From NCBI GenBank assembly GCA_037445875.1, contig JBBIJR010000030.1, positions 1 through 38,772 of the forward strand: DNA of 38,772 nucleotides, given 5' to 3'. Both the position numbers and the translations under genes were made by a program. The notes beneath the pieces are model-generated. The model saw nothing but the letters and a program-made list of their open reading frames with translations. It was not told the origin of the DNA and searched no databases. The DNA is from JBBIJR01 sp037445875. Lineage in GTDB: Bacteria; CLD3; SB21. How positions within the stretch are numbered: the stretch's first letter is position 1; each line of letters begins with the position of its first letter. Shown piece by piece: positions 6,906-15,463 of the stretch.

Positions 6906-8219
6906 ATGTCGGTCGAGAACATAGAGCCGGTGAGCAACGAGATCTACGCGGCGACGTCCGACGAGTTGAAGCGCAAGGTGCTTGAAAAGCGCCGCGGACT
7001 CCTCATCGGAGAGGACGACGAAGAGTCCGTCAAGTCCTGGCAGAAGACCGACACGATGGTGCTCAACTTCGGGCCGCAGCATCCTGCGACGCACGGCACG
7101 CTGCGCATGGTGATGGAACTCTCCGGCGAGACCATCGTCAAACTCGACCCGCGGCCGGGCTACCTGCACACAGGATTCGAAAAGCTCTCCGAATCCTACA
7201 CGTTCAACCAGTTCATCGCCGTCACGGACCGGATGAACTACCTCTCGCCGCTTTCCAACAACGTGGGATTTGCCCAGGCGGCCGAGAAGCTGCTGGGCAT
7301 CGAGATTCCGGAGCGAGCCAAATACATCCGTGTCATCCAGGCGGAACTCTCCCGCATCGCCGACCATCTTGTGTGCATCGGCACCCATGCGCTCGACCTG
7401 GGCGCGTTCACCGTGTTTCTGTACGGTTTCCGGCAGCGGGAGCTGATCTACGATCTGTTCGAGATTTCCACCGGTTCGCGCCTGACGACGAGTTACACGA
7501 GAATCGGCGGTGTCCTGCGCGATTTCCCGGACGGGCACGAGCAGCAGATCGCCGACTTCATCAAGCACTTCAAGGCGACGGTCTTCGACGAGATCGAGGG
7601 CCTGCTCAATCATAACAGGATCTTCCAGGATCGCACGATGAACGTCGGCAAGGTGGACGCGGAGACGGCGATCAATCTGGGCATGACGGGTCCGCCGCTG
7701 CGCGCGAGCGGCGTGCCGTACGACGTCCGCAAGGACGAACCGTACCTCGTCTACGACCGGCTCAATTTCGACGTGCCGGTGGGATCGGGCGGCGACGTGT
7801 GGGACCGTTATCTCGTGCGCATGGAGGAGATGAAACAGTCCGCGCGCATCATCGAACAATGCCTCGCCCAGATGCCCAAAGGACCGGTCAACGTGGACGA
7901 CGGCACGGTGCGACTCCCCGACAAGTCCAAGGTCTACGGCAGCATCGAAGGCCTGATCCATCATTTCAAGCTGATCATGGACCACCACGGCATTGCCATG
8001 CCGAAAGGGGAGGTCTACGACAGCACCGAAGCGCCGATCGGTGAACTCGGGTGGTACATCGTCAGCAACGGGGAAGGCGTTCCGTACAAGGTGAAAGTGA
8101 GGGCCCCGTCGTTCGTGCATTTCGCAGCCATGGCACACCTTGCGCCGGGCGGACTGGTGGGTGACGCGGTGGCGCTGCTCGGCAGTCTGAACGTGATTGC
8201 CGGTGAATTGGATCGATAA
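6906..8219 (+). CDS. nuoD: NADH-quinone oxidoreductase subunit D
   Basis: A 437-aa 49-kDa subunit that forms the quinone-binding pocket with NuoB. Signatures: FGPQHPATHGTLR, RPGYLHTGFEKL, AVTDRMNYLSPLSNNVGF and the C-terminal APSFVHFAAM...VALLGSLNVIAGELDR. The first 45 residues or so are a charged extension before the conserved core, which other separate NuoD proteins often lack or have shorter. The 85 bases between nuoC and nuoD contain no gene. Confidence 0.98.
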   Translation: MSVENIEPVSNEIYAATSDELKRKVLEKRRGLLIGEDDEESVKSWQKTDTMVLNFGPQHPATHGTLRMVMELSGETIVKLDPRPGYLHTGFEKLSESYTFNQFIAVTDRMNYLSPLSNNVGFAQAAEKLLGIEIPERAKYIRVIQAELSRIADHLVCIGTHALDLGAFTVFLYGFRQRELIYDLFEISTGSRLTTSYTRIGGVLRDFPDGHEQQIADFIKHFKATVFDEIEGLLNHNRIFQDRTMNVGKVDAETAINLGMTGPPLRASGVPYDVRKDEPYLVYDRLNFDVPVGSGGDVWDRYLVRMEEMKQSARIIEQCLAQMPKGPVNVDDGTVRLPDKSKVYGSIEGLIHHFKLIMDHHGIAMPKGEVYDSTEAPIGELGWYIVSNGEGVPYKVKVRAPSFVHFAAMAHLAPGGLVGDAVALLGSLNVIAGELDR

Positions 8220-8252
8220 TGATAATTGTCTCAAGCAGAGGAGGAGGTCATC

Positions 8253-8936
8253 ATGAAAACGAGAACAGGGCTGATCGGCATCCTGAGTTTTGCGCTGGCG
8301 CTCGTGCTCGTGACGGGCGACGCGGCGGCACAGAAGGACAAGAAGAAAGACAAGAAGGACAAGGAAGAGAAATTCGAGAAAACCGGCACCTCCGCCGATG
8401 CCTTTCTGAAGGCCGCGTGGGAAATGGGCCGGGATTTCAAGCAGTTCAACGACCGCTACGATGAGGTTAAACTGTACGTGCACATGCTGCTGACGCAGCC
8501 CTCGAACGTGATCGGCAAGGATGTGGCCTCCGTGGTGACCGTGGCGCAGTCGGCCGGAACCGTGCCGGCGTCGATCCAGGTCAAGGAATTGAACGGGCTG
8601 GTCACGAGCAAAGGGGACGCGCTCAAGGAGATCAAGGACGCCGTCGTCAAGAACAGCGTCGCGCAATTCGTCAGCGATCTGAACGCCATGACCGGCGCAC
8701 TGGCGAAGATGCCGGCGGATGCGGCCCGGCTGATCGCGGAAGCGGCCGCGCTGCCCGACAAGCTGGAAAAGGAAATGACCGGATTGCAGAAGGCGAAATT
8801 GCCGAAGACCCTCGACAAAGTGAACGACGGCAAATCGAACCTGACCGCGATCAAGGATGAGGCTCCGACGTTTGCAACCAACGTTACCGAGATGGCAGCG
8901 CTGCTTACGGCGCTGGCCGCGGCGCTCGGATCGTAA
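8253..8936 (+). CDS. Secreted Lys/Ala-rich helical protein inside the nuo operon
   Basis: A 227-aa protein with a clear Sec signal peptide (MKTRTGLIGILSFALALVLV..., AAA before QKD). A very basic lysine/aspartate stretch follows (residues 27-45, KDKKKDKKDKEEKFEK). The rest is about 180 residues of Ala/Leu/Lys-rich, probably all-helical sequence with no cysteines or transmembrane segments. The start at 8253 has an excellent GAGGAGGAGG ribosome site. It sits between nuoD and nuoE with 33- and 24-base gaps, so it is surely co-transcribed with complex I. I recognise no family. It is presumably periplasmic, on the opposite side of the membrane from NuoD, E and F. Confidence 0.85.
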   Translation: MKTRTGLIGILSFALALVLVTGDAAAQKDKKKDKKDKEEKFEKTGTSADAFLKAAWEMGRDFKQFNDRYDEVKLYVHMLLTQPSNVIGKDVASVVTVAQSAGTVPASIQVKELNGLVTSKGDALKEIKDAVVKNSVAQFVSDLNAMTGALAKMPADAARLIAEAAALPDKLEKEMTGLQKAKLPKTLDKVNDGKSNLTAIKDEAPTFATNVTEMAALLTALAAALGS

Positions 8937-8960
8937 CCTAACCAACGCATTCGAACGACC

Positions 8961-9443
8961 ATGGCCCTGGAATTCTCACCGGATGTAAAAAAACGCGTGG
9001 ACTGGACGATCAGCCGCTACCCGCGCAAGGAAGCCGCCATGCTGCCCGTCCTGCACCTCGCTCAACATCAGTTCGGCTTCCTCTCCCCCGACGTCATGGA
9101 ACTGGTCGGACGCACGCTGGACGTGCCGGTGAACCGGGTGCAGGACGTGGTGAGCTTCTACACGATGTTCCAGGAGAAGCCGGTCGGCCGCTACCACATC
9201 CAGGTATGCCACACGTTGTCCTGCGCCTGCCGCGGAGCGGCGCAGGTCGTCGAGTACCTCGAACAGCGATGCGGCGTGAAATGCGGCGACGGCGTCTCGG
9301 CGGACGGACGATTCTCCATCGTCAAGGTCGAGTGCCTCGGTTCCTGCGGCACCGCGCCGATGATGCAGGTCAACGACGATTATTATGAAGACCTGACGAA
9401 AGCGAAGATCGACGCTTTGATCGAACAGTGGAAGAAGGGATAA
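8961..9443 (+). CDS. nuoE: NADH-quinone oxidoreductase subunit E
   Basis: A 160-aa 24-kDa thioredoxin-like ferredoxin subunit of the NADH-oxidising arm, carrying the [2Fe-2S] cluster N1a. Ligands C83 and C88 (QVCHTLSCACRG) and C125 and C129 (VECLGSCGTAPMMQV) have the family spacing. The N-terminal helical domain with QHQFGFLSPDVM and VVSFYTMF is also typical. It lies 4 bases before nuoF, its structural partner. Confidence 0.97.
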   Translation: MALEFSPDVKKRVDWTISRYPRKEAAMLPVLHLAQHQFGFLSPDVMELVGRTLDVPVNRVQDVVSFYTMFQEKPVGRYHIQVCHTLSCACRGAAQVVEYLEQRCGVKCGDGVSADGRFSIVKVECLGSCGTAPMMQVNDDYYEDLTKAKIDALIEQWKKG

Positions 9444-9447
9444 GCGG

Positions 9448-10755
9448 ATGGAAAAGATCCTGACGCGCCGGGTCGGCGTGGAGAATTCCCGCAGCATCGA
9501 CGTCTACCTCCAGCACGGAGGCTATCAGGTCCTGCCGAAAGCGCTCAAGATGGCGCCGGAAGAGATCGTTCAGGCGGTCAAGGACTCCGGTGTGCGGGGA
9601 CGAGGAGGCGCGGGTTTCCCGATGGGCATGAAATGGAGCTTCTTGCCGAAGGACAATCCGAAGCCGCGGTACCTCCTGTGCAACGCCGACGAGTCGGAGC
9701 CCGGCACATTCAAGGACCGCGTGTTGATGGAGTACGACCCGCATCAGGTGATCGAGGGACTGGTCATTTCGTCGTACGCGATCCAGGCCCACACGTGTTA
9801 CATTTACATCCGGGGAGAATACGTGCGTCCCGCCCAGGTGCTGCACGAAGCCCTCGAGGAGGCCTATGCCCGCGGATACCTCGGCAAGAACATTCTCGGC
9901 AGTGGATTCGATCTCGACATTACGGTCCATCGCGGCGCCGGAGCTTATATCTGCGGTGAGGAAACCGGACTCATTGAATCGCTGGAGGGCAAGCGCGGCT
10001 GGCCACGCATCAAGCCGCCGTTCCCCGCCGTCTACGGCGTGTTCGGCTGCCCGACGATCGTCAACAACGTCGAGACGCTCGTCTCTCCTATCCATATCCT
10101 CGAACGCGGCGCCCAGTGGTGGAAGCAGAACGAACCGAAGCTGTATTGCATGAGCGGACACCTGAACCGGCCGGGCACGTACGAGGCACGGCTGGGCATC
10201 AACCTGAAAGAACTGATCTACGGCGATGCATTCTGTCGCGGCATTCCGAAAGGCCGGCGCCTCAAAGCCGTAATTCCGGGAGGATCGTCCGTGCCCGTGC
10301 TGACCGCCGGGGAGATCGACGTGGCTATGGACTTCGACGCACTCGGAAAAGTGGGAAGCGCGCTGGGTTCGGCCGGCTGTATCGTAATGGACGAGACGAC
10401 GTGCATGGTCAGTGCACTGTGGAACCTTTTGAGATTCTATGCGCATGAATCCTGCGGCCAGTGCACGCCGTGCCGGGAAGGCACGCACTGGATGGAGATG
10501 ATCTGCGGCCGGCTGGAAACGGGGCGCGGCAGGATGGAAGACATCGACCTCCTGCTCGAAACCGCCAACAACATCGCCGGCCGGACGATCTGTCCGCTGG
10601 GCGACGCGGCGGCATGGCCGGTGGCCGGTATGCCCGACAAGAACAAGGGCGGCAACCTGAACGGCCAAAGCTTTGTCAATAAGTTCCGAGAGGAATTCGA
10701 GTATCACGTCAAACACAAGAAATGCATCGTGACCATACCTCGAGAATGGAACTAA
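9448..10755 (+). CDS. nuoF: NADH-quinone oxidoreductase subunit F
   Basis: A 435-aa 51-kDa subunit that oxidises NADH with FMN and passes electrons to the [4Fe-4S] cluster N3. The FMN/NADH-binding glycine-rich loops are RGRGGAGFPMG (50-60) and RGAGAYICGEETGLIESLEG (162-181). Cluster ligands are C336, C339 and C342 (ESCGQCTPCREG) and C382 (TICPLGDAAAWP). Length and all motifs match the family. Confidence 0.98.
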   Translation: MEKILTRRVGVENSRSIDVYLQHGGYQVLPKALKMAPEEIVQAVKDSGVRGRGGAGFPMGMKWSFLPKDNPKPRYLLCNADESEPGTFKDRVLMEYDPHQVIEGLVISSYAIQAHTCYIYIRGEYVRPAQVLHEALEEAYARGYLGKNILGSGFDLDITVHRGAGAYICGEETGLIESLEGKRGWPRIKPPFPAVYGVFGCPTIVNNVETLVSPIHILERGAQWWKQNEPKLYCMSGHLNRPGTYEARLGINLKELIYGDAFCRGIPKGRRLKAVIPGGSSVPVLTAGEIDVAMDFDALGKVGSALGSAGCIVMDETTCMVSALWNLLRFYAHESCGQCTPCREGTHWMEMICGRLETGRGRMEDIDLLLETANNIAGRTICPLGDAAAWPVAGMPDKNKGGNLNGQSFVNKFREEFEYHVKHKKCIVTIPREWN

Positions 10756-10761
10756 CTAGAA

Positions 10762-10789
10762 GGAGGTTACTATGGGGGAGGTTACTATG
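10762..10789 (+). repeat. Tandem duplication of a ribosome site plus start codon
   Basis: GGAGGTTACTATG occurs at 10762-10774 and again at 10777-10789, a 15-base period. Each copy has a perfect Shine-Dalgarno GGAGG and an ATG, and the two ATGs (10772, 10787) are in the same frame. The downstream lipoprotein therefore has two near-identical initiation sites. Confidence 0.95.
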
Positions 10790-11557
10790 AAGAGATTTAG
10801 TACATGGGCAAGTGTGGCGGTTGTGTGTGTGTTTTTGGCTGCGTCGTGCGATGAAAAGTCCACTCCACCGGTGGACATCAACGGAACCTGGTCGGGCCTT
10901 GCAAGGGACGATGGGGGCTCTCACCGGGTGACGCTGCAGATCGTCCACGATACAACCACGGGCTCGGTCGTGATCGGCGTCCAGACGTTTCGTCCGGATT
11001 CCGCGCTGGACGATACGTTTACCGTCGTAGGTACCGTCAGCGGCAACGACTTCACGGGCCAGCCGCTCAGCGTTGAGTGCGGGGCGGACATCTATCTCAG
11101 CGTCGACCTCAACAGTACAAAGCTGTCCGGCACGGCGGTCGAGCAGCCCGGCGATTCCTGCGAGGGCGGTACGGTGGTGTTGACCTTCTACAAGGTGCTG
11201 CCGCCGACACAGGACGTGACCGGCGCGTGGGAAGGTTCCTACAGCGGAACAGACGGCGTCGGCAATCTCAACATTCAGTGCTCACAGGCCAGCGGGATCG
11301 TGGACGGCATGCTGGTGGTGACAGACAGCAGCGGTTCGGATACCAACCTGGTGCACGGAAGAGTTTTTGGCAACACGTTTGAAGGAGCGACCGAGCCGGA
11401 TGGGGAATGCCGCACCCGTTTGCTGCTGGAGGTCGATACCTACTCGATGCACGGGATCTTTGGCGGCGAGGCGGAAAGCGACAGTTCGGGGTGCAACCAT
11501 TATGGGACGGTCAGCCTGCTGCGGCCGCTGAGTAAGGAGGTCCGCTCTCGACGATGA
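10787..11557 (+). CDS. Two-repeat lipoprotein inside the nuo operon
   Basis: A 256-aa lipoprotein with a basic n-region (MKRF), a hydrophobic core and a LAASC lipobox (C21). It could also start 5 codons earlier at 10772; both ATGs have identical ribosome sites. The mature part consists of two tandem repeats of about 110 residues beginning DINGTWSG (about residue 31) and DVTGAWEGSYSG (about 144). Each is beta-rich, with paired cysteines near CGADIYLSVD and CRTRLLLEVD, suggesting a duplicated lipocalin-like sandwich. Position between nuoF (31 bases) and nuoG (51 bases) implies co-transcription. Function unknown; envelope-anchored, so not a standard complex I subunit. Confidence 0.85.
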   Translation: MKRFSTWASVAVVCVFLAASCDEKSTPPVDINGTWSGLARDDGGSHRVTLQIVHDTTTGSVVIGVQTFRPDSALDDTFTVVGTVSGNDFTGQPLSVECGADIYLSVDLNSTKLSGTAVEQPGDSCEGGTVVLTFYKVLPPTQDVTGAWEGSYSGTDGVGNLNIQCSQASGIVDGMLVVTDSSGSDTNLVHGRVFGNTFEGATEPDGECRTRLLLEVDTYSMHGIFGGEAESDSSGCNHYGTVSLLRPLSKEVRSRR

Positions 11558-11608
11558 TCAACGAATGAGACAAAAGACGACCGCGAACGACCATCAAGGA
11601 CATCGATC

Positions 11609-13225
11609 ATGCCCTTTATCAAGATAGACAATAGGGAACTGGACATCCGGAAGGGAGAAACCATCTTCGAGGCTGCGCGGCGTGCCGGCATCGAAATACC
11701 GTTCTATTGCTATCATCCGGGCCTGAAGATCGTGGCGAGCTGCCGAATGTGTCTCGTGGACATGGTCGGGGCGCCTAAACCGGTCCCTGCATGCTCGACC
11801 ACCGTCGCCGAGATGCCGCCGGGTAAGAAACTGGAAGACAAGTACGACGCTATTATCCTGACCGAAAACGAACGCGTGATCACCGCGCGGGCCAGCGTGC
11901 TCGAGTTCCTCCTGCTCAACCATCCGATCGACTGTCCCATCTGCGACAAGGCCGGCGAATGCAAGCTGCAGGACTACTCGTACGAACACGGTTACGACAC
12001 GTCGCGCTTCATCGAACCCAAACGAGTGCCGCAGAAGAAGGACCTGGGCCCTACGATCTATCTGTACACGTCCCGCTGCATCATGTGTTCGCGTTGCGTC
12101 CGTTTCACGGAAGAGATCTCCGGGACGGAGGAACTCAAGGTGATCCATCGCGGCAATCGGGCCGAGATCGGCACCTTCCCCGGCCGCCCGCTCGACAACA
12201 AGATGATGGGCAATGTCGTCGATCTCTGTCCGGTCGGCTGCCTCATCGACAAACATGAAAAATTCGAAGGACGCGTGTGGAACTACGTCCAGACGAATAG
12301 CATCTGCCCCGGATGCAGCAAGGGATGCAACACGGTGCTGGACACGATGAAGCACCAGAAACTGAATCTGGAGGAACTCGTCGACCAGGTGTACCGCATC
12401 CGGCCGCGAGAGAACATGGGGGTTAATCAGTGGTGGATTTGCGACGACGGCCGTTATTACCTGGAGACGTTGAAAGGAAAAGCTCGCGTTCTCGTGCCCC
12501 GTGTGCGCCAGAACGGGGCGTTGGTGGAAACGTCCTGGGAGGATGCGGTCAAACGTTCCGTCGAGGCGATCAAGGGTGCCGCGGGTTATATGGTCTTTGC
12601 CGGCAGTCCGTACTTTTCCAATGAGGAAAACCATGCGCTGGCCAAACTGGCCCGTGCCCTTCAGGCCGCGATCGAACTCTGCGCTCCGGTGCAGGGCTAC
12701 ACGCAGACGTTCAAGACGGAGATGAACAAGTATCCCTTCACCATCGAGGCGGAAAAGGCGCCCAATTTCCGCGGCGCGAAGGATGTACTGGGCCTCACCT
12801 CCGCGGACGCCGACAAGAAGCTGAACGACCCTTCGACGAAAACGGCCGTGGTGTTCGGGAGTCCGTCCGTGACGGTGACGCGCAAACCCGGAACGTTGAT
12901 CGTCATCGGTACGCATGAGGACGCGTTGTCCGGGCAGGCGGATGTCGTCCTGCCGGCCGCGATGTTCACCGAGACGAACGGCACATTCACCAACAAAGAC
13001 GGACACGTCCAGAGATTCAACAAAGCCATTCAACCTGCCGGGGAGGCGCGAGCGGCGTGGCAGATCGTGTTGGAACTGGCGGCAGCACTCGGACACGCCT
13101 GGTATTATGAAAGCGTCGGAGACCTTGCGCGCGAGATGATGGAACAGGTGCCGGCTTTTCGGTCGGCCTCGCTGGCGTCGCTCTATCCGCAGTTTGAATA
13201 CGTGGACGAACAAATCGCACTCTGA
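11609..13225 (+). CDS. nuoG: NADH-quinone oxidoreductase subunit G (compact form)
   Basis: A 538-aa iron-sulfur subunit of the NADH arm. Cluster ligands are visible for N1b (C34, C45, C48, C62), N5 (H105, C109, C112, C118), N4 (C157, C160, C163 and C207 or C211 in CPVGC) and the extra cluster N7 (C233, C236, C240, C278). The molybdopterin-oxidoreductase-like C-terminal region is strongly shortened: the segment from about 310 leads almost directly to the conserved ADVVLPAAMFTETNGTFTN block near 450-470. E. coli NuoG is about 900 aa and Thermus Nqo3 about 780, so the middle of that domain is missing. The start at 11609 has AAGGA upstream. Confidence 0.97.
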   Translation: MPFIKIDNRELDIRKGETIFEAARRAGIEIPFYCYHPGLKIVASCRMCLVDMVGAPKPVPACSTTVAEMPPGKKLEDKYDAIILTENERVITARASVLEFLLLNHPIDCPICDKAGECKLQDYSYEHGYDTSRFIEPKRVPQKKDLGPTIYLYTSRCIMCSRCVRFTEEISGTEELKVIHRGNRAEIGTFPGRPLDNKMMGNVVDLCPVGCLIDKHEKFEGRVWNYVQTNSICPGCSKGCNTVLDTMKHQKLNLEELVDQVYRIRPRENMGVNQWWICDDGRYYLETLKGKARVLVPRVRQNGALVETSWEDAVKRSVEAIKGAAGYMVFAGSPYFSNEENHALAKLARALQAAIELCAPVQGYTQTFKTEMNKYPFTIEAEKAPNFRGAKDVLGLTSADADKKLNDPSTKTAVVFGSPSVTVTRKPGTLIVIGTHEDALSGQADVVLPAAMFTETNGTFTNKDGHVQRFNKAIQPAGEARAAWQIVLELAAALGHAWYYESVGDLAREMMEQVPAFRSASLASLYPQFEYVDEQIAL

Positions 13226-13244
13226 AAAAGGCTGAGAGTTCGAA

Positions 13245-14255
13245 ATGGAAGCACTGCTCCCTTACTTCTTCATGGCAGGATTGCTGGTGATCTACCTTAG
13301 TTCCGTCCCGCTGATGATCTGGGTTGAACGCCGCGTCAGCGCCTGGGTGCAGTACCGGCTCGGTCCCAACCGCGTGGGGCCGTTCGGTCTGTTGCAGCCG
13401 GTCGCGGATGCGTTGAAGTTCTTCTCCAAAGAGGATGTGATTCCGACGAACGTCAACCGGTGGCTCTACCTTTTTGCGCCGGCCCTGATGGTATTTCCGG
13501 CGTTCTTTGTGATCGCGGTGATTCCGTGGGGTGTGTTGACGTTGTCGGGTAAGGACATGTTCGTGCAGGTAGCGCATACGAATATCGGGCTTCTCTACGT
13601 TCTGGCCGTGTCTTCGCTGGCCGTGTACGCCGTGACGTTCGGCGCCTGGGCGTCCAATAACAAGTATTCCCTGCTCGGCGGGCTTCGGTCCGCCGCTCAG
13701 ATGGTCAGCTACGAGCTCCCCATGGGCCTGTCGTTGCTCGGGATGGTGCTGCTGGTCGGGTCTCTGCGTCTCGAAGACATCGTGAACTTCCAGGTTCAGT
13801 CCACCTGGGGGATCATCTGGCAGCCGCTTGGCGCGCTCATCTTCATGACCACCGCTTTTGCGGAGACCAATCGTCTGCCGTTCGATCTGACGGAAGCCGA
13901 AGCCGAACTGGTGGGAGGATACCACACGGAATACAGCGCCATGAAGTTCGCCATGTTCTTTCTCGGCGAGTACTGCAACATGTTGACCGGCTCGGCCATG
14001 ATCACGTGCTTGTTCCTCGGCGGATGGCATGTGCCGTACCTGGACCGGATGGGGCTCGAGCCGTTGACTATGCAGATCATCCAGATCGGCGCTTTCGCGG
14101 CCAAGGTGGGTTTCCTGATGTTCTTCTACGTGTGGGTTCGCTGGACCCTGCCGAGGTTCCGGTACGACCAGTTGATGAACTTTGGGTGGAAAAAGCTGAT
14201 CCCGCTTGCCCTGGCCAACCTGGTCGTCACGGCGGCGATCATGGCCATGGTGTAA
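13245..14255 (+). CDS. nuoH: NADH-quinone oxidoreductase subunit H
   Basis: A 336-aa membrane subunit (ND1 homologue) that joins the quinone chamber to the proton-pumping arm. It has about eight or nine transmembrane helices. Signatures are WVERRVSAWVQYRLGPNRVG near the N-terminus and FAETNRLPFDLTEAEAELVG with GYHTEYS, the acidic loops lining the quinone site. Length fits the family. Confidence 0.97.
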   Translation: MEALLPYFFMAGLLVIYLSSVPLMIWVERRVSAWVQYRLGPNRVGPFGLLQPVADALKFFSKEDVIPTNVNRWLYLFAPALMVFPAFFVIAVIPWGVLTLSGKDMFVQVAHTNIGLLYVLAVSSLAVYAVTFGAWASNNKYSLLGGLRSAAQMVSYELPMGLSLLGMVLLVGSLRLEDIVNFQVQSTWGIIWQPLGALIFMTTAFAETNRLPFDLTEAEAELVGGYHTEYSAMKFAMFFLGEYCNMLTGSAMITCLFLGGWHVPYLDRMGLEPLTMQIIQIGAFAAKVGFLMFFYVWVRWTLPRFRYDQLMNFGWKKLIPLALANLVVTAAIMAMV

Positions 14256-14284
14256 CTTAAGAAGCGTCCCGAAAGGTTTGACAT

Positions 14285-14899
14285 ATGGCTGTAACCGTCA
14301 AGAACGTCAGTCTGCCTCGCGGAAGAAGCTGGGTGGACAACACGTACGTGTTCCCCATCATGAAAGGACTGTGGATCACGTTCCGCCACATGATCGGGCG
14401 AAAGTTCGTCCTCCAGTATCCGGAGGAGAAGAAGGTGCTGCCGCCGGGTTACCGCGGTCTGCACATGCTGACGCGGGACGACGAGGGGCGCGAGAAGTGC
14501 GTGGCCTGCGAGATGTGCTCGACGGCATGCCCGGCCGACTGCATCCGGATCGTGGCCGAGGACGGCGGCCAGGCGTGGAACGACGGGCAGGAGAACCGGG
14601 AGAAACGTCCGCGAATCTTCGAGATCGACGAACTCCGCTGCATCTTCTGCGGTATGTGCGTAGAAGCATGCCCCGAGGACGCCATCGATATGACGGACAT
14701 GCATAACCTCGCGGACTACACCCGACAGGACTTTATCTACGACAAGGAACGGCTGCTCGGCGTATACGACGAATACGTCAAACGCCATCCGGAAAAAAAA
14801 CAGCGAAAGGACCGTCCCCACAAAGCCATGATGCACTCCAGCTATTTCACCGTCCGCAGCGTGGAACACGCGCAGGAACACAGCGGCGGTGGACACTAA
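14285..14899 (+). CDS. nuoI: NADH-quinone oxidoreductase subunit I
   Basis: A 204-aa TYKY subunit with two [4Fe-4S] clusters (N6a, N6b). Ligands are C72, C75, C78, C82, C86 (KCVACEMCSTACPADC) and C119, C122, C125, C129 (RCIFCGMCVEACPEDAI). The N-terminal amphipathic part (VFPIMKGLWITFRHMIGRKF) anchors it to the membrane arm. The C-terminus carries a histidine-rich tail of about 40 residues (ending HAQEHSGGGH), longer than in many homologues. NuoI hands electrons to NuoB, which is missing from this locus. Confidence 0.97.
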   Translation: MAVTVKNVSLPRGRSWVDNTYVFPIMKGLWITFRHMIGRKFVLQYPEEKKVLPPGYRGLHMLTRDDEGREKCVACEMCSTACPADCIRIVAEDGGQAWNDGQENREKRPRIFEIDELRCIFCGMCVEACPEDAIDMTDMHNLADYTRQDFIYDKERLLGVYDEYVKRHPEKKQRKDRPHKAMMHSSYFTVRSVEHAQEHSGGGH

Positions 14900-14911
14900 C
14901 AGGCGCCCGAT

Positions 14912-15451
14912 ATGGACACACTGCTGACGTATCTCTCGATCAACCCGGTCTTCTACATCTTTGCCGCACTGGCCGTTGTGCTCGCCATTTTCATGCTGAC
15001 AACGGAGAACCCGGTGTACAGCGCGATCTTCCTCGTGCTCACGTTCTTCTGTCTGGCCGTTGTATACATCACGCTGGAGGCCGAGTTTATCGCGGCGATC
15101 CAGGTGCTGGTGTACACCGGAGCCATCATGGTGCTGTTCCTCTTTGTGATCATGCTGCTGAACCTTTCGACCCCGAAGGAACTGGTGGAATACACCGGCC
15201 CCATGAAGTATCTGTCCATCCTCGTTGCGTTTGCCATCCTGATTCAGGTCGCGTTTGCGGCCAGGGTCACGCTCGGTCTCGGGGAACGGGGAACGTATCC
15301 GATCGAAAAGGTGAGGGAAGTCGGCAACGTCGAGGCGATCGCGGGCTTGTTGTTCTCTGAATATCTGTACCCGTTCGAGATCGCGTCGATTCTCTTGCTG
15401 CTGGGTATGGTGGGTGCGATCATCATTTCGAAAAAACGGCAGGAGCCGTAA
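14912..15451 (+). CDS. nuoJ: NADH-quinone oxidoreductase subunit J
   Basis: A 179-aa membrane subunit (ND6 homologue) with five predicted transmembrane helices. The conserved block ENPVYSAIFLVLTFFCLAVV followed by EAEFIAAIQVLVYTGAIMVL is diagnostic; the third-helix pi-bulge region is part of the coupling pathway. It starts 12 bases after nuoI and ends 12 bases before nuoK. Confidence 0.96.
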   Translation: MDTLLTYLSINPVFYIFAALAVVLAIFMLTTENPVYSAIFLVLTFFCLAVVYITLEAEFIAAIQVLVYTGAIMVLFLFVIMLLNLSTPKELVEYTGPMKYLSILVAFAILIQVAFAARVTLGLGERGTYPIEKVREVGNVEAIAGLLFSEYLYPFEIASILLLLGMVGAIIISKKRQEP

Positions 15452-15463
15452 CCGGGAGCACGT

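Noticed and set aside
6305..8219. NuoB hidden as a fusion in NuoC or in the NuoD N-terminal extension.
   Set aside because: NuoC has the normal length and motifs, and the 45-residue NuoD extension has no cysteines.
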